The notes under the pieces: model-generated | The model's database searches: none | What the model was told of the DNA's origin: nothing | Seen by the model: only the letters and a program-made list of their open reading frames with translations | Shown: positions 23,928 through 32,434 of the stretch, piece after piece | How the letters are laid out: the number at the start of each line of letters is the position of its first letter | Position numbering within the stretch: the first letter of the stretch is position 1 | Assembly: GCA_033812595.1 (NCBI GenBank) | Contig: JAPXTJ010000001.1 | Location: 14,689-78,688 of the forward strand | Length of the DNA stretch: 64,000 nucleotides | Direction of reading: 5' to 3' | DNA from: JADLGF01 sp020849415 | GTDB taxonomy: Bacteria; Chloroflexota; Chloroflexia; Thermomicrobiales; UBA6265 | Translations under genes and position numbers: made by a program

Positions 23928-25262
23928 ATGGCCACGGTCACCAATCGCACCGACGCCTATCGCTCGTCCGATTCGCAGGCGGCGCACCTCTATGAGCGCG
24001 CCCGCCGGGTGATGCCGGGCGGCAACACCCGCACCACGCTCTACCAGGCGCCCTTTCCACCGTACGCCGTGGAGGGGAAGGGGCAATACATCATCGATGC
24101 CGACGGCGAATCGCGCCTCGACTTCCTGAACAACTACACCTCGCTGATGCACGGCCACGCCGATCCTGACATGATCGCGGCGGTTTCGGCCCAACTCGCC
24201 CGCGGCACCGCTTTCGCCATGCCGACGCGTGAAGAGATCGAGCTGGCGGAACTGCTGGTGAGCCGGATCGCGTCGGTCGATCAGGTCCGCTTCACCAACT
24301 CCGGTTCGGAGTCGGTGATGATGGCGATCAAGGCGGCCCGCGCGTTCACCGGCCGGCCGAAGGTGATCTCCTTCGAGGGGAGCTACCACGGGTCGTACGA
24401 CGCGGCGGAGGCATCGCTGCCGCCCCACTCGAACGCGCTCGAAGCGCCGCCGCAACCGTTCGAGTACTCGGTCGGCACGCCGCGCGGCGTGCTCGATAAC
24501 ACGATCGTGCTGCCATTCAATGATTCAGCCGCGTTCGAGGCCGCCTTCGCCGCCAATCGGGATTCAATCGCGGCGGTGCTGATCGATCCGATGCCGCTCC
24601 GGATCGGCATGATCCGGGCGAATCAGGATTTCATCGAACTGATCCGGGAACGAACCGCCGCGGCCGGGGTGGTGCTGATCTTCGATGAGGTCGTCAACCT
24701 GCGCGTCGCCTATGGTGGCATTCAATCGCTTTACGGCGTCGAGCCCGATCTCACCACGATGGCGAAGATCATCGGCGGCGGTTTTGCCGGCGGGGCGGTC
24801 GGTGGTTCCGAGACGGTGATGTCGGTCTTCGATCCGACCCTTGGTCATCTCAAGGCGCCCCACGGCGGCACCTTCAACGCCAACCCGGTCACGATGACAG
24901 CGGGCAAGGTGGCAATGGAAAAGCTGACGCCCGAGGAGTTCGCCAGACTCGATCGGCTCGGCGAATCGATCCGCGCCGGCATCGGTGAAACGCTGGCGCG
25001 GCACGGCGTGGACGGTCAGGTGACCGGGGCCGGCTCCCTCTTCTACATCCACCTGCACGACCGGCCGCTGACCGACTATCGCAGCTCGATCACGAACAAG
25101 GCGGAACAAGCCTTCGCCACACGTTTACACCGCGCCATGATGGCCAACGGCGTTTTCATGTCCACCAGCATCTGCGGCTGCCTCAGCACGCCGATGGGGG
25201 AGGGCGACATCGACGCCTTCACGACCGCCCTGGGCCTCGCCATCGAAGAAGCCCGGGCCTAA
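23928..25262 (+). CDS. Class III aminotransferase, glutamate-1-semialdehyde aminomutase-like
   Basis: This 444-residue PLP enzyme shows VMPGGNTRTTLYQAPFPPY, FTNSGSESVMMAIKAARAFTGR (phosphate-binding region, in two blocks), VLIFDEVVNLRVAYGG (Asp contacting the PLP nitrogen) and TMAKIIGGGFAGGAVGG (Schiff-base lysine). This is the HemL-type pattern, but no other haem genes are present, and relatives often act on beta- or omega-amino acids. The start is ATG at 23928 with AGGAG 9 nt upstream; the longer open frame lies in the divergent promoter. Aminotransferase or aminomutase is secure; the substrate is not. Confidence 0.88.
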   Translation: MATVTNRTDAYRSSDSQAAHLYERARRVMPGGNTRTTLYQAPFPPYAVEGKGQYIIDADGESRLDFLNNYTSLMHGHADPDMIAAVSAQLARGTAFAMPTREEIELAELLVSRIASVDQVRFTNSGSESVMMAIKAARAFTGRPKVISFEGSYHGSYDAAEASLPPHSNALEAPPQPFEYSVGTPRGVLDNTIVLPFNDSAAFEAAFAANRDSIAAVLIDPMPLRIGMIRANQDFIELIRERTAAAGVVLIFDEVVNLRVAYGGIQSLYGVEPDLTTMAKIIGGGFAGGAVGGSETVMSVFDPTLGHLKAPHGGTFNANPVTMTAGKVAMEKLTPEEFARLDRLGESIRAGIGETLARHGVDGQVTGAGSLFYIHLHDRPLTDYRSSITNKAEQAFATRLHRAMMANGVFMSTSICGCLSTPMGEGDIDAFTTALGLAIEEARA

Positions 25263-25325
25263 GTCAAGTCAAAGTGCCAGAGCGGATTGTTTCGAGAGTT
25301 CAACTCTGAATATCCCTTGAGACTC

Positions 25326-26261
25326 TCACTCGGTTTGGTATTGCCCTTTGGTCTCCGCTGCGAGTTGCAGGGGTTGTTGCAGTACGCGGGGAGCAGGACC
25401 CCTGTCCCGTGACAGCGCCAGATGATCAGGCAAAATGAGCGATTCATGCAGGCCATTCGGATATTCGAAGGCGAGGGAATCTGCATCGAACCGAGCGTTT
25501 GACGCATGGATGATTCGGTGATGATTCGGACAAAGAACAACGATGTTGGAACTCACGTCAGGACCACCGTCACCAAGTCGGTGGATGTGATGGGCCTCAG
25601 CATAGTCAAGGTCGAACATGTCGCGAAACTCATGTCCGCACACTTGACAGCGATGTGAGTAGTAGGATTTTAAGCTTTCGCCCAGCATTGGATTTCTCTC
25701 ATATCGTGTCGTTATGACTTGATGGGGCGGCCTTGGATCTAGGAGCTCCAAGCGATCGTGATTGAAGATTGCTCCAAGCGCGCGCTCCTTCCCAAATATT
25801 TCCGCGATCATGCGGGTCGGTGTACGTTGAAGTTGTGGGTTGGGCTTCGACGCTAAAGCCCAGAGAACATGGGGAAGTATCATTTGTTCATCCACCGAGT
25901 CAATGTACCGCGGGTTATCTTGACCACCATAGTCCCGCGAGAGCCGCAACTGTTCGAGACTGAACGGTATAGTCGGCACCGATGCCGACCCGCGCACGAT
26001 CCAATCCCATTTTCTGCCTTCATTTGGCCAATAGTGTTGGCTTAGGGTGCCATCATAATCACGTTCAATCTCGTCGAACACAATCGCGTAGTTGATCCGC
26101 GCGTCTAGCAAACCTAAGCGCATGGCATCACTCTTCACCAGCTGCAATAACAGAAGTTCGCCGGGTTCAAGTGGTGGCGATTGCGGCCTATTGCGCAGCG
26201 CAAACAGCGAGCGCTGTATGCACATATCAATCTGCGCCTCGCGTACGTTGAGCCGTCGCAT
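25326..26261 (-). CDS. HNH endonuclease family protein
   Basis: The 311-residue protein has a C-terminal HNH domain: CQVCGHEF, then AEAHHIHRLGDGGPDVSSNI, then VLCPNHHRIIH. This provides two CxxC-type zinc knuckles and the His-Asn-His catalytic set near residues 205-260. The N-terminal 200 residues hold no domain I recognise; WPNEGRKWDWIVRGSAS and the following DYGGQDNPRYIDS might be a target-recognition region. Base use is more AT-rich than in neighbours, suggesting recent transfer. No methylase or restriction partner is adjacent. It could be a solitary type IV-like or McrA-like nuclease. Confidence 0.85.
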   Translation of the reverse strand: MRRLNVREAQIDMCIQRSLFALRNRPQSPPLEPGELLLLQLVKSDAMRLGLLDARINYAIVFDEIERDYDGTLSQHYWPNEGRKWDWIVRGSASVPTIPFSLEQLRLSRDYGGQDNPRYIDSVDEQMILPHVLWALASKPNPQLQRTPTRMIAEIFGKERALGAIFNHDRLELLDPRPPHQVITTRYERNPMLGESLKSYYSHRCQVCGHEFRDMFDLDYAEAHHIHRLGDGGPDVSSNIVVLCPNHHRIIHASNARFDADSLAFEYPNGLHESLILPDHLALSRDRGPAPRVLQQPLQLAAETKGQYQTE

Positions 26262-26372
26262 GACTTCGAGACCTACCGCTTTCCGTGAAGCGCCTTCATC
26301 CCATCATACATGCTACTAAAGGCGATCCTGCAAAGCGTAAGTTCGTAGATAGTTGCTACGACAACGTCGAGC

Positions 26373-26885
26373 CTATCGCCTATCGATTGTCACCCCGACT
26401 TCCGCCAGCAACCCATCCCAGTCCAGAGCACGGGTGTACATGCCGAGGGAGCCATCGGCGTTGCGAGGCCAGTCTTCCGGGGCGCGGTCCCAGGCGAGTT
26501 CGATGCCGTTACCGTCCGGATCGGCGAGGTAGATCGCTTCGTGCGTGCCGTGATCCGACGCGCCGCCAATCGGGTACTGCAGTTCCATCAATCGCACGAT
26601 GGCGCGGGCCAAATCCTTCCGTTCCGGGTAGTTGAAGGCGGTGTGGTACAGACCGGTCGAACCGCGCGGCGGCGGCGATCCGCCCTTGCTCTCCCAGGTG
26701 TTGAGCCCGATGTGATGGTGATAGCCGCCGGCCGAAAGAAAGGCCGCCTGATCGCCGTACATCGCGACCACCTCGAAGCCGAGGTAGTCGCGATAGAAGG
26801 CAACCGCGCGATCGAGATCGGCGACCTTCAGATGAACGTGTCCGATCCGGGTGCCGGCCGGGGCAGTGAAATCCTGCGTTGACAT
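26373..26885 (-). CDS. VOC family protein (glyoxalase/extradiol dioxygenase fold)
   Basis: The 170-residue protein has the paired beta-alpha-beta-beta-beta modules of the VOC superfamily: IGHVHLKVADLDRAVAFYRD starts the first, GLYHTAFNYPERKDLARAI the second, and IYLADPDGNGIELAWDR closes it. His and Glu residues at these places (H in GHVHL, H in GYHHH, H in GLYHT, E in GIELAW) could bind a metal as in ring-cleavage dioxygenases. ATG at 26885 has GGAG 5 nt upstream. It follows the Gfo/Idh gene on the same strand with about 100 bp between. The substrate is unknown. Confidence 0.85.
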   Translation of the reverse strand: MSTQDFTAPAGTRIGHVHLKVADLDRAVAFYRDYLGFEVVAMYGDQAAFLSAGGYHHHIGLNTWESKGGSPPPRGSTGLYHTAFNYPERKDLARAIVRLMELQYPIGGASDHGTHEAIYLADPDGNGIELAWDRAPEDWPRNADGSLGMYTRALDWDGLLAEVGVTIDRR

Positions 26886-26983
26886 CATTTCTCCGCGACC
26901 GGCCATGGGAGCATCCCGTCAAGAAGCGCCGGTCGTTCCATTACCCCAGAGCTTACCAAATGTAAGCGACGTCGGCAACCCGG

Positions 26984-28150
26984 CTACACCGAGACCGGCG
27001 TTTCCCACGCTCCGCTGGCCGAGCTGCGCTCCACCGCGTCGAGCACCGCCTGACAGCGGTAGCCGTCCGCAAAACTCGGCGCCGGATTGACGCCCGTCCT
27101 GATCCCTTCGAGGAGGTCCCTGATCACGTGCGCGAAGGTGTGCTCCCAACCGATGATGTGCCCGCCCGGCCACCAGGCGCCGACGTAGGGATGCGGACCA
27201 TCGGTCACGAGAATTTTGCGGAAGCCCTGAACGTCGCCCGGATCGTCGACGAAATAGACCTCGAGTTCGTTCAAACGCTCCAGGTCGAAGACGATCGTCC
27301 CCTTTGAACCGTTGATCTCGAACTGGTTGTGATTGCGCCGGCCCGGCGCCAACCGTGTCACTTCGAAAGTACCGGTCGCGCCGCCGGCGAATTTTGCCAG
27401 GAAGTGCGCGGAGTCATCGACCGTCACCTCGCCGTACTCGGTGCCGCTGGTCGCTTCGAGACCGGCCCCGCCGCCGCTCGTCACCTCGACCGGCCGCTGC
27501 TTGATGAAGGTGCTGAGCGAGCCGGTAACGCTGACGATTTCATCGCCGAGCAGGTAGCGGCTGAGATCGACGATGTGCGCCGCGATGTCGCCGAGCGCGC
27601 CCGACCCTGCCAGCTCTTTCTTGAGCCGCCAAACGAGCGGGAAGGAGGGATCGAGAATCCAGTCCTGCAGGTAAACCGCCCGGAAATGGCGAATCTCGCC
27701 GATCCGGCCTTCCTCGATCAGCTTCCGCGCCAGCACAACCGCCGGCACCCGCCGGTAGTTGAAGTTGATCATATTGACCACGCCCGCCACCTGGGCTGCG
27801 GTCATCATCACCCGCGCCTGTTCGAGCGAATTCGCCAGCGGCTTCTCGCAGAGCACGTGCTTACCGGCGGCGATCGCCGCCATTACCACGTCGTAGTGCG
27901 AATCGCCCGGCGTCGAAACATCGATCAGGCCGATGTCTTTCCGTTCGATCAAACGGCGGTAATCGGTTTCGTACCCTTCCCAGCCGAGTTGCTCCGCGGC
28001 GTGGCTGACCGCGGCCTCGTTCCGGCCGGCGATCGCCACCATGCGCGGCTTCGGATCGACATCGAAAAAGTGGCTGACCTGCCGGTAGCCGTTCGAGTGG
28101 GCGCGTCCCATGAACTTGTACCCGACGAGCCCGATCCCGATCTCACCCAT
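26984..28150 (-). CDS. Gfo/Idh/MocA family oxidoreductase
   Basis: The 388-residue protein has an N-terminal Rossmann domain (GIGLVGYKFMGRAHSNGY), the family motif CEKPLANSLEQA, and a C-terminal alpha/beta substrate domain with GSGALGDIAAHIVDLSRYL (catalytic Asp and His). These enzymes oxidise or reduce polyols, sugars and sugar acids with NAD(P). ATG at 28150 has AAGGAG 7 nt upstream. It is downstream of the isomerase gene at 28331 on the same strand, although a palindromic repeat element lies between. Together they suggest inositol- or sugar-acid-like catabolism (inference). Confidence 0.92.
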   Translation of the reverse strand: MGEIGIGLVGYKFMGRAHSNGYRQVSHFFDVDPKPRMVAIAGRNEAAVSHAAEQLGWEGYETDYRRLIERKDIGLIDVSTPGDSHYDVVMAAIAAGKHVLCEKPLANSLEQARVMMTAAQVAGVVNMINFNYRRVPAVVLARKLIEEGRIGEIRHFRAVYLQDWILDPSFPLVWRLKKELAGSGALGDIAAHIVDLSRYLLGDEIVSVTGSLSTFIKQRPVEVTSGGGAGLEATSGTEYGEVTVDDSAHFLAKFAGGATGTFEVTRLAPGRRNHNQFEINGSKGTIVFDLERLNELEVYFVDDPGDVQGFRKILVTDGPHPYVGAWWPGGHIIGWEHTFAHVIRDLLEGIRTGVNPAPSFADGYRCQAVLDAVERSSASGAWETPVSV

Positions 28151-28210
28151 TGCCAAACTCCTTCACTGTCCGCGTTGGTTCTCCAAGTATGCCGTCAGGT
28201 TTCCCGCCGC

Positions 28211-28315
28211 CACGAACGGAGTGATGAATTCGACGCGAAGCGGCACTGCGATTGCGAACGGTGCCCAGTTGGAAGGCCGCTCCGCGTCGGACCCTTCGCT
28301 TCACTCAGGGTGACG
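28211..28315. repeat. Dispersed palindromic element, copy A
   Basis: The left arm contains TCGACGCGAAGCGGC (28230-28244) and the right arm GGCCGCTCCGCGTCGGA (28275-28291), which pair with few mismatches. The right end (28291-28315) contains CCCTTCGCTTCACTCAGGGT. It shares its left core at 21 of 22 positions with copy B at 31605-31626, and its right core with copy C near 59229. Confidence 0.65.
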
Positions 28316-28330
28316 ATGCCGGTATGGGCG

Positions 28331-29293
28331 CTATGCCCACCAGCTCTCGGTGCGGTCCTCGGTAAACACGGAATCCTTCAGGAAACTGACCGCCCGGGTG
28401 AAGCCCTCGTTGATGCTCAGGATCGAATCCTCATGCTCGATCGAGAGAGCGCCGTCGTAGCCGGCCAGCCGCAATTCGGAAATCAACGCCCGCCAGAACT
28501 CCTGACCGTGGCCATACCCGACAGTGCGAAAGATCCAGCTTCGTTCCTTTTCGAGGTTGAGCTTCTTCGTATCGAGTACGCCGTTGCGGGCGATGTTCGG
28601 TTGGTCGAGCCACGTGTCCTTCATATGCACGTGGTAGATCATGTCGCCGAGTTCGCGAACGCAGACGAGCGGGTCCATTCCCTGCCAGAAGAGGTGGGAC
28701 GGATCGAAGTTGAGGCCGACCGCCTCGCCGGCGATTTCACGCAGGCGCATGAACGACTCGGTGTGGTAAGCGAGAAAGCCGGGGTGAAGTTCGATGGCGA
28801 TTCGGACCCCCTTCCCGGCGGCGTGATCGCCCATCTCGCTCCAGTACGGCGCCGCCACCTCGTTCCATTGCCATTCGAGGATTTCCTGGTAATCGGGCGG
28901 CCACGAGCAGGTCACCCAGTTCGGTTTGGTGGCGGTGGGGCCATCGCCCGGACAACCGGAGAAGTTGTTGACCGTCGACACCCCGAGCCGCGCCGCCAGC
29001 TCGATCGTTTCGCGGAAGTTCCGATCGTCGGTGGCGGCGTGTTCGGGATCGGGGTGGAGCACATTGCTGTGACATGAGAGCGCGCTGATCTCGATGTCAC
29101 GATCGGCGAAGGCGCGCCGGAACGCTTCGAGCGCCGCGTCATCGGCGAGCAACGCCGCCGGATCGCAGTGCGCCTTGCCGGGATAGCGGCCGCACCCGAT
29201 CTCGACCGCGTCGCACCCCGCGTTCTTGATGTAATCGAGCGCCTCATCCAGCGGTTTCTTGGCGAAGAGGACCGCAAACACACCGATCTTCAT
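28331..29293 (-). CDS. Sugar phosphate isomerase/epimerase family protein (xylose-isomerase-like TIM barrel)
   Basis: The 320-residue protein starts MKIGVFAVLFAKKPLDEALD and has AIELHPG (metal Glu), LNFDPSHLFWQ, IYHVHMKDT and a terminal LSIEHEDS, so the four metal-binding acidic or histidine residues of the AP_endonuc_2 barrel are present. SGCPGDGPTATKPNW is a loop seen in inositol- and sugar-related members. ATG at 29293 has GGAGG 7 nt upstream; the open frame extends much further but reads antisense to the divergent SDR gene. It is divergent from SDR genes and followed by Gfo/Idh and VOC genes, pointing to a shared polyol or sugar-acid route. Confidence 0.9.
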   Translation of the reverse strand: MKIGVFAVLFAKKPLDEALDYIKNAGCDAVEIGCGRYPGKAHCDPAALLADDAALEAFRRAFADRDIEISALSCHSNVLHPDPEHAATDDRNFRETIELAARLGVSTVNNFSGCPGDGPTATKPNWVTCSWPPDYQEILEWQWNEVAAPYWSEMGDHAAGKGVRIAIELHPGFLAYHTESFMRLREIAGEAVGLNFDPSHLFWQGMDPLVCVRELGDMIYHVHMKDTWLDQPNIARNGVLDTKKLNLEKERSWIFRTVGYGHGQEFWRALISELRLAGYDGALSIEHEDSILSINEGFTRAVSFLKDSVFTEDRTESWWA

Positions 29294-29434
29294 CCCTGCA
29301 CCTCCCTGAATCGCCGTTCCGGTTGCGTTCGTATGCAAAGAGTAGCTGAGTCGTTGGCGATCAGTCGCGTGATCGGGCGAATTCGGGTACAAACGGACGC
29401 AATTCGCGATCTCGTACCAAGGAGTTTCCCACCG

Positions 29435-30256
29435 ATGCTGCCCACGATCGATCTCACCGGACGCACCGCTGTTGTGACCGGCGCCGGCTCCGGCATCGGG
29501 CGGGCCATCGCCCACGCGCTGGCCGAAGCCGGAGCACACGTCACCGTTGCCGAACGCGATCCTGTTACCGGTGAATCCACGGCGGAATCGATCCGATCGC
29601 TCGGCGGTTCGGCCGATTTCACAGCGTGCGATGTCACCGATATCCCCTCGATCGAGGCAGCCATTGCGAGCGCTGCGTCCCGAACCGGATCGATCGACAT
29701 CCTGGTCAACAACGCCGGAATTCCCGGCGCGTCGGCCCCGATCGATGAGTTCCAGCACGACGTCTGGGACGCCGTGCTCGCGGTCGATCTGTCGGGGGTT
29801 TTTCGCGTCACCAGGGAGGCGGTGCCGCACCTGGTCAAATCGGGCCGGGGAGCTATCGTCAACATCGCTTCGACCTTCGGCATGTTCGGCGCGCCGGAGA
29901 ACGCCGCCTACGCCGCCGCCAAGGCGGGCGTGATCAATCTCACCAAACAGAACGCGGTCGATCTCGGACCGCGCGGCGTGCGCGTCAACGCCGTCTGCCC
30001 CGGCTACGTTGACAACGACATGGCGCGGCGCGGCGATCGGATGTCGCCGGAAGATGCGGCCGCCCGCTGGGCGACCCGCAACCGGCTGGCGGCGCTGCAA
30101 CCGCTCGGTCGCCAGGGGCAGACCAGCGAAATCGCCAATGTCGTCCGGTTCCTGGTCAGCGATATGGCGAGTTTCATGACCGGTTCGATCGTGACGGTCG
30201 ATGGCGGCTGCACCGCCACCTTCAATCGCGGCAGTGAAGTACAGGAGGCGAGGTAG
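29435..30256 (+). CDS. SDR family NAD(P)-dependent oxidoreductase
   Basis: The 273-residue classical short-chain dehydrogenase has TGAGSGIG (cofactor loop), DVTD, NNAGIPG, a catalytic Ser in IVNIASTFGMFG and Y-x3-K in AAYAAAKAG, and a C-terminal PGYVDNDM block. The start is ATG at 29435 with AAGGAG 10 nt upstream. The next gene, another SDR, begins 2 bp after the stop, so they form an operon divergent from the isomerase operon. An acidic residue after the second strand (VAERD) fits NAD rather than NADP. The substrate is unknown; sugar or polyol is likely from context. Confidence 0.93.
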   Translation: MLPTIDLTGRTAVVTGAGSGIGRAIAHALAEAGAHVTVAERDPVTGESTAESIRSLGGSADFTACDVTDIPSIEAAIASAASRTGSIDILVNNAGIPGASAPIDEFQHDVWDAVLAVDLSGVFRVTREAVPHLVKSGRGAIVNIASTFGMFGAPENAAYAAAKAGVINLTKQNAVDLGPRGVRVNAVCPGYVDNDMARRGDRMSPEDAAARWATRNRLAALQPLGRQGQTSEIANVVRFLVSDMASFMTGSIVTVDGGCTATFNRGSEVQEAR

Positions 30257-30258
30257 GG

Positions 30259-31029
30259 ATGAGAGGCGCGAGCAATCTGCCGGTGGCGATGGTCACCGGC
30301 GCGGGTCACGGCATCGGCCGCGAGATCGCCCTGCAACTGGCCAGGGACGGCTACTTCATCATCGTCACTGATGTCGACGGTGCACGCGCGGCCGACGTTG
30401 CCAAAGAGATCGGCGAGCACGCCCTCGGCGCGCAACTCGATGTCCGCATGCGCCAGCGCATCGATCTGATCGTGGAGGATGTCACCAACGGCATTGGCCC
30501 GATCGAAGTACTGGTCAACAACGCCGGCATCTATCCCAACACGCCGTTCCTCGAACTCCCCGAGGTCGAGTGGGATGCGGTGTTCGATGTCAACCTGAAG
30601 GGGATGTACCTGGTCAGCCAGTCGGTGGCGCGCAAGATGGTTGAGCGCAAGATCAAGGGACGGATCGTGAATCTCTCGTCCGGCGCCTCGGTTTCCGGAC
30701 GAGCCGGCGCGGCCCACTACGCCACCTCCAAGGCGGCGATCAACATGCTGACCAAGGTGATGGCGATGGAACTCGGCCGGATGGGCATTACCGTCAATGC
30801 GATCGCGCCCGGGCTGATTACGGTGCCGGATGCTCCGCTCAATCAGGAGTATTTCGAGACACTCGTTGCGGCGATTCCGATCGGCCGGGTGGGGCAGCCA
30901 AGCGACATCGCCCGGGTCGTGAGCTTCCTGGTCCAACCTGGTTCCGAATTCATCAACGGCAGCATCTACTTCGTCGATGGCGGCTCCAGCACCGGCCGCA
31001 CCACCATCCCGCTCAGTCGCAAGGAGTAG
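30259..31029 (+). CDS. SDR family NAD(P)-dependent oxidoreductase (second of pair)
   Basis: The 256-residue protein has TGAGHGIG, an aspartate after strand 2 (VTDVDG) favouring NAD, NNAGIYPN, a catalytic serine in NLSSGASVSG, Y-x3-K in HYATSKAAI, and a C-terminal PGLITVPD block. It is separated by 2 bp from the preceding SDR and is surely co-transcribed. The two are only distantly alike, so they probably act on successive intermediates rather than being a recent duplication (inference). ATG at 30259 is preceded by GAGG. About 160 bp follow before the GYD gene. Confidence 0.93.
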   Translation: MRGASNLPVAMVTGAGHGIGREIALQLARDGYFIIVTDVDGARAADVAKEIGEHALGAQLDVRMRQRIDLIVEDVTNGIGPIEVLVNNAGIYPNTPFLELPEVEWDAVFDVNLKGMYLVSQSVARKMVERKIKGRIVNLSSGASVSGRAGAAHYATSKAAINMLTKVMAMELGRMGITVNAIAPGLITVPDAPLNQEYFETLVAAIPIGRVGQPSDIARVVSFLVQPGSEFINGSIYFVDGGSSTGRTTIPLSRKE

Positions 31030-31081
31030 CCGAAACCGACACTCCTCCGATCCGCCCGGCGGCTGTCAGCCGGTTCACCGG

Positions 31082-31109
31082 TTGACACCGCCGCCGGAAG
31101 GTGTAACGT
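31082..31109 (+). promoter_or_regulatory. Promoter candidate for the GYD gene
   Basis: TTGACA (31082-31087) and TAACGT (31104-31109) are 16 bp apart. A short dyad, TATGGC-N5-GCCATA (from about 31109), follows and could be an operator or leader hairpin. The gene starts at 31191. Confidence 0.4.
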
Positions 31110-31190
31110 ATGGCCAGACGCCATATGTAAACTCAGGTGTGCCTGAACGTCTTCTGGTGTCCATGGCGTCGCTCGGGAGGAGGATGAACG

Positions 31191-31517
31191 ATGCCCATGT
31201 ACCTGACGCGTTTCAGCTACACACCCGAAGCGTGGTCCAAACTCATCGCGAACCCGGAGGACCGTCGAGCCGCCGCCGCCGAGTACATCGAATCAGTCGG
31301 GGGCAAGCTCCACGGATTCTGGTACGCCTTCGGCGAGCACGATGGCTACAACCTATGGGAAGCGCCGGACAACGTGGCGATGTCCGCCACGGCGCTGGCG
31401 ATCTGCGCCGGCGGGGCGGTGAGTTCCTTCCAGACGACCGTACTGATGACTGTAGAGGAGACGCTGGAGGCCCTGGAAACCGCCGGATCGATCGCCTATC
31501 GCCGGCCCGGTGCGTAG
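31191..31517 (+). CDS. GYD domain protein
   Basis: This 108-residue protein matches the small GYD-domain family: MYLTRFSYTPEAWSKLI at the start, GGKLHGFWYAFGEHDGYNLWEAPDN (in two blocks) with the G-(E/R)-x-D-G/Y signature, and a C-terminal TVLMTVEETLEAL. The fold is a ferredoxin-like barrel and the biochemical role is undefined. ATG at 31191 has GGAGG 7 nt upstream. It is separated from both neighbours by large gaps, so it is probably monocistronic. Confidence 0.85.
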   Translation: MPMYLTRFSYTPEAWSKLIANPEDRRAAAAEYIESVGGKLHGFWYAFGEHDGYNLWEAPDNVAMSATALAICAGGAVSSFQTTVLMTVEETLEALETAGSIAYRRPGA

Positions 31518-31996
31518 GAATACCCGGCCAACAAGCCCGGTTCCGCTGCACTAAAAAGCCGCCAACCGGCTCTACTCCACGCAACCTGTCATTCAAAGCG
31601 GAGCGATGAATCCGACGCGAAGCGGCCTGACGAAACCGCACCGTGTCCATGCGATGAGCCGCTTCGCGGAAGACTCCTCGATCCCTCGTTGAGACGGCGT
31701 TGGAGAACGCGCACGGTTGGCGTCTCTGTTTTCATGCGCGGTGGCGCGGCGCGCTTGATGTCAACTCGGGGTCAACTGACGGCGCGATCACCGGTTTTCC
31801 TTCGAAGAGTCGGGGCGGTTGGCGTTCTCGGCGTCCTACCGAGCCGGTCGCATTCCGTTCTCAGTACAGCGGCAGCGCCCGAGTAATCCCCAGTCCCACG
31901 GAGACCGATCAGCGGCCGGTTGCGAAGGTCGTCAGACGGCTATACGATGCCGCCCGAGTCGACGGGCCATCTACCGGCCCGAGGAGGGACAACCGG
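31518..31996. other. 479-bp gene-free stretch
   Basis: It contains palindromic element copy B (about 31588-31680). The rest, 31690-31990, is open in one plus frame joined to the VOC gene, but it lacks any family similarity and the ribosome site GGAGGG supports the internal start at 31997. A weak TTGCGA/TATACG pair (31920 and 31941, 15 bp apart) might be a promoter. I see nothing else. Confidence 0.6.
31588..31680. repeat. Dispersed palindromic element, copy B
   Basis: GTCATTCAAAGCGGAGCGAT begins the left arm and TCCGACGCGAAGCGGC (31611-31626) is its core. The right arm, GCCGCTTCGCG (about 31659-31669), is a degraded complement. The left core agrees with copy A at 21 of 22 positions, and its outer end matches the complement of copy C's right end. 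Confidence 0.6.
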
Positions 31997-32407
31997 ATGG
32001 GATCGGTTTTCGTTCACGTGGGCGTGCGCGCCACGAATCTCCAGGAATCGCTGCGCTTCTGGCGTGATGCGCTTGGCCTGCAAGTGGTCGCGGAGCATCC
32101 AGGCCACAGCGATCTGACCGACGGCCACCACAATTTCCGTGTCTTCCAGCACAACCAGGCCGAGCGGGCGCCGCACGTGCGCGGCATGCTCGATTACCTC
32201 CACATCGGTGTGCGGGTGCCGGACCTCGCCGAAGCGGCCGAACGCTTCAAATCGATGGGCTTCGAGATCATCTGGGACGGCATCGACGGCGGCAAGCCGT
32301 ACGATCCCGCCACGCCGCCCGCCGAATCGTTCAAGGTCGAGGATCCGGACGGAATCGCGATCGACGTTTCCGCCTCGCGGGATCAGTGGCCGGGCGTGGA
32401 ACTCTAG
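31997..32407 (+). CDS. VOC family protein
   Basis: The 136-residue protein opens with FVHVGVRATNLQESLRFWRD, has a second module starting YLHIGVRVPDLAEAAERFKS, and ends KVEDPDGIAIDVSAS. This is one pair of VOC modules, with His in HVGV and HIGV as likely metal ligands and Asp in place of the usual last Glu (AIDVS). The start is ATG at 31997 with GGAGGG 8 nt upstream. It is followed 27 bp later by a Gfo/Idh gene and then a D-aminoacylase gene, so it may be the first gene of that operon. The substrate is unknown. Confidence 0.85.
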   Translation: MGSVFVHVGVRATNLQESLRFWRDALGLQVVAEHPGHSDLTDGHHNFRVFQHNQAERAPHVRGMLDYLHIGVRVPDLAEAAERFKSMGFEIIWDGIDGGKPYDPATPPAESFKVEDPDGIAIDVSASRDQWPGVEL

Positions 32408-32434
32408 GCGACGTCCAAAAGGGGAGTAGCGAAC

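Noticed and set aside
29294..30100. Long minus-strand extension upstream of the isomerase gene at 28331
   Set aside because: It is antisense to a clear SDR gene, lacks family similarity, and the start at 29293 has GGAGG 7 nt upstream.
31700..31996. Upstream extension of the VOC gene, open in frame for about 300 bp
   Set aside because: The extension has no VOC similarity and GGAGGG lies 8 nt before the internal ATG at 31997. It reads as chance open sequence next to a repeat element.
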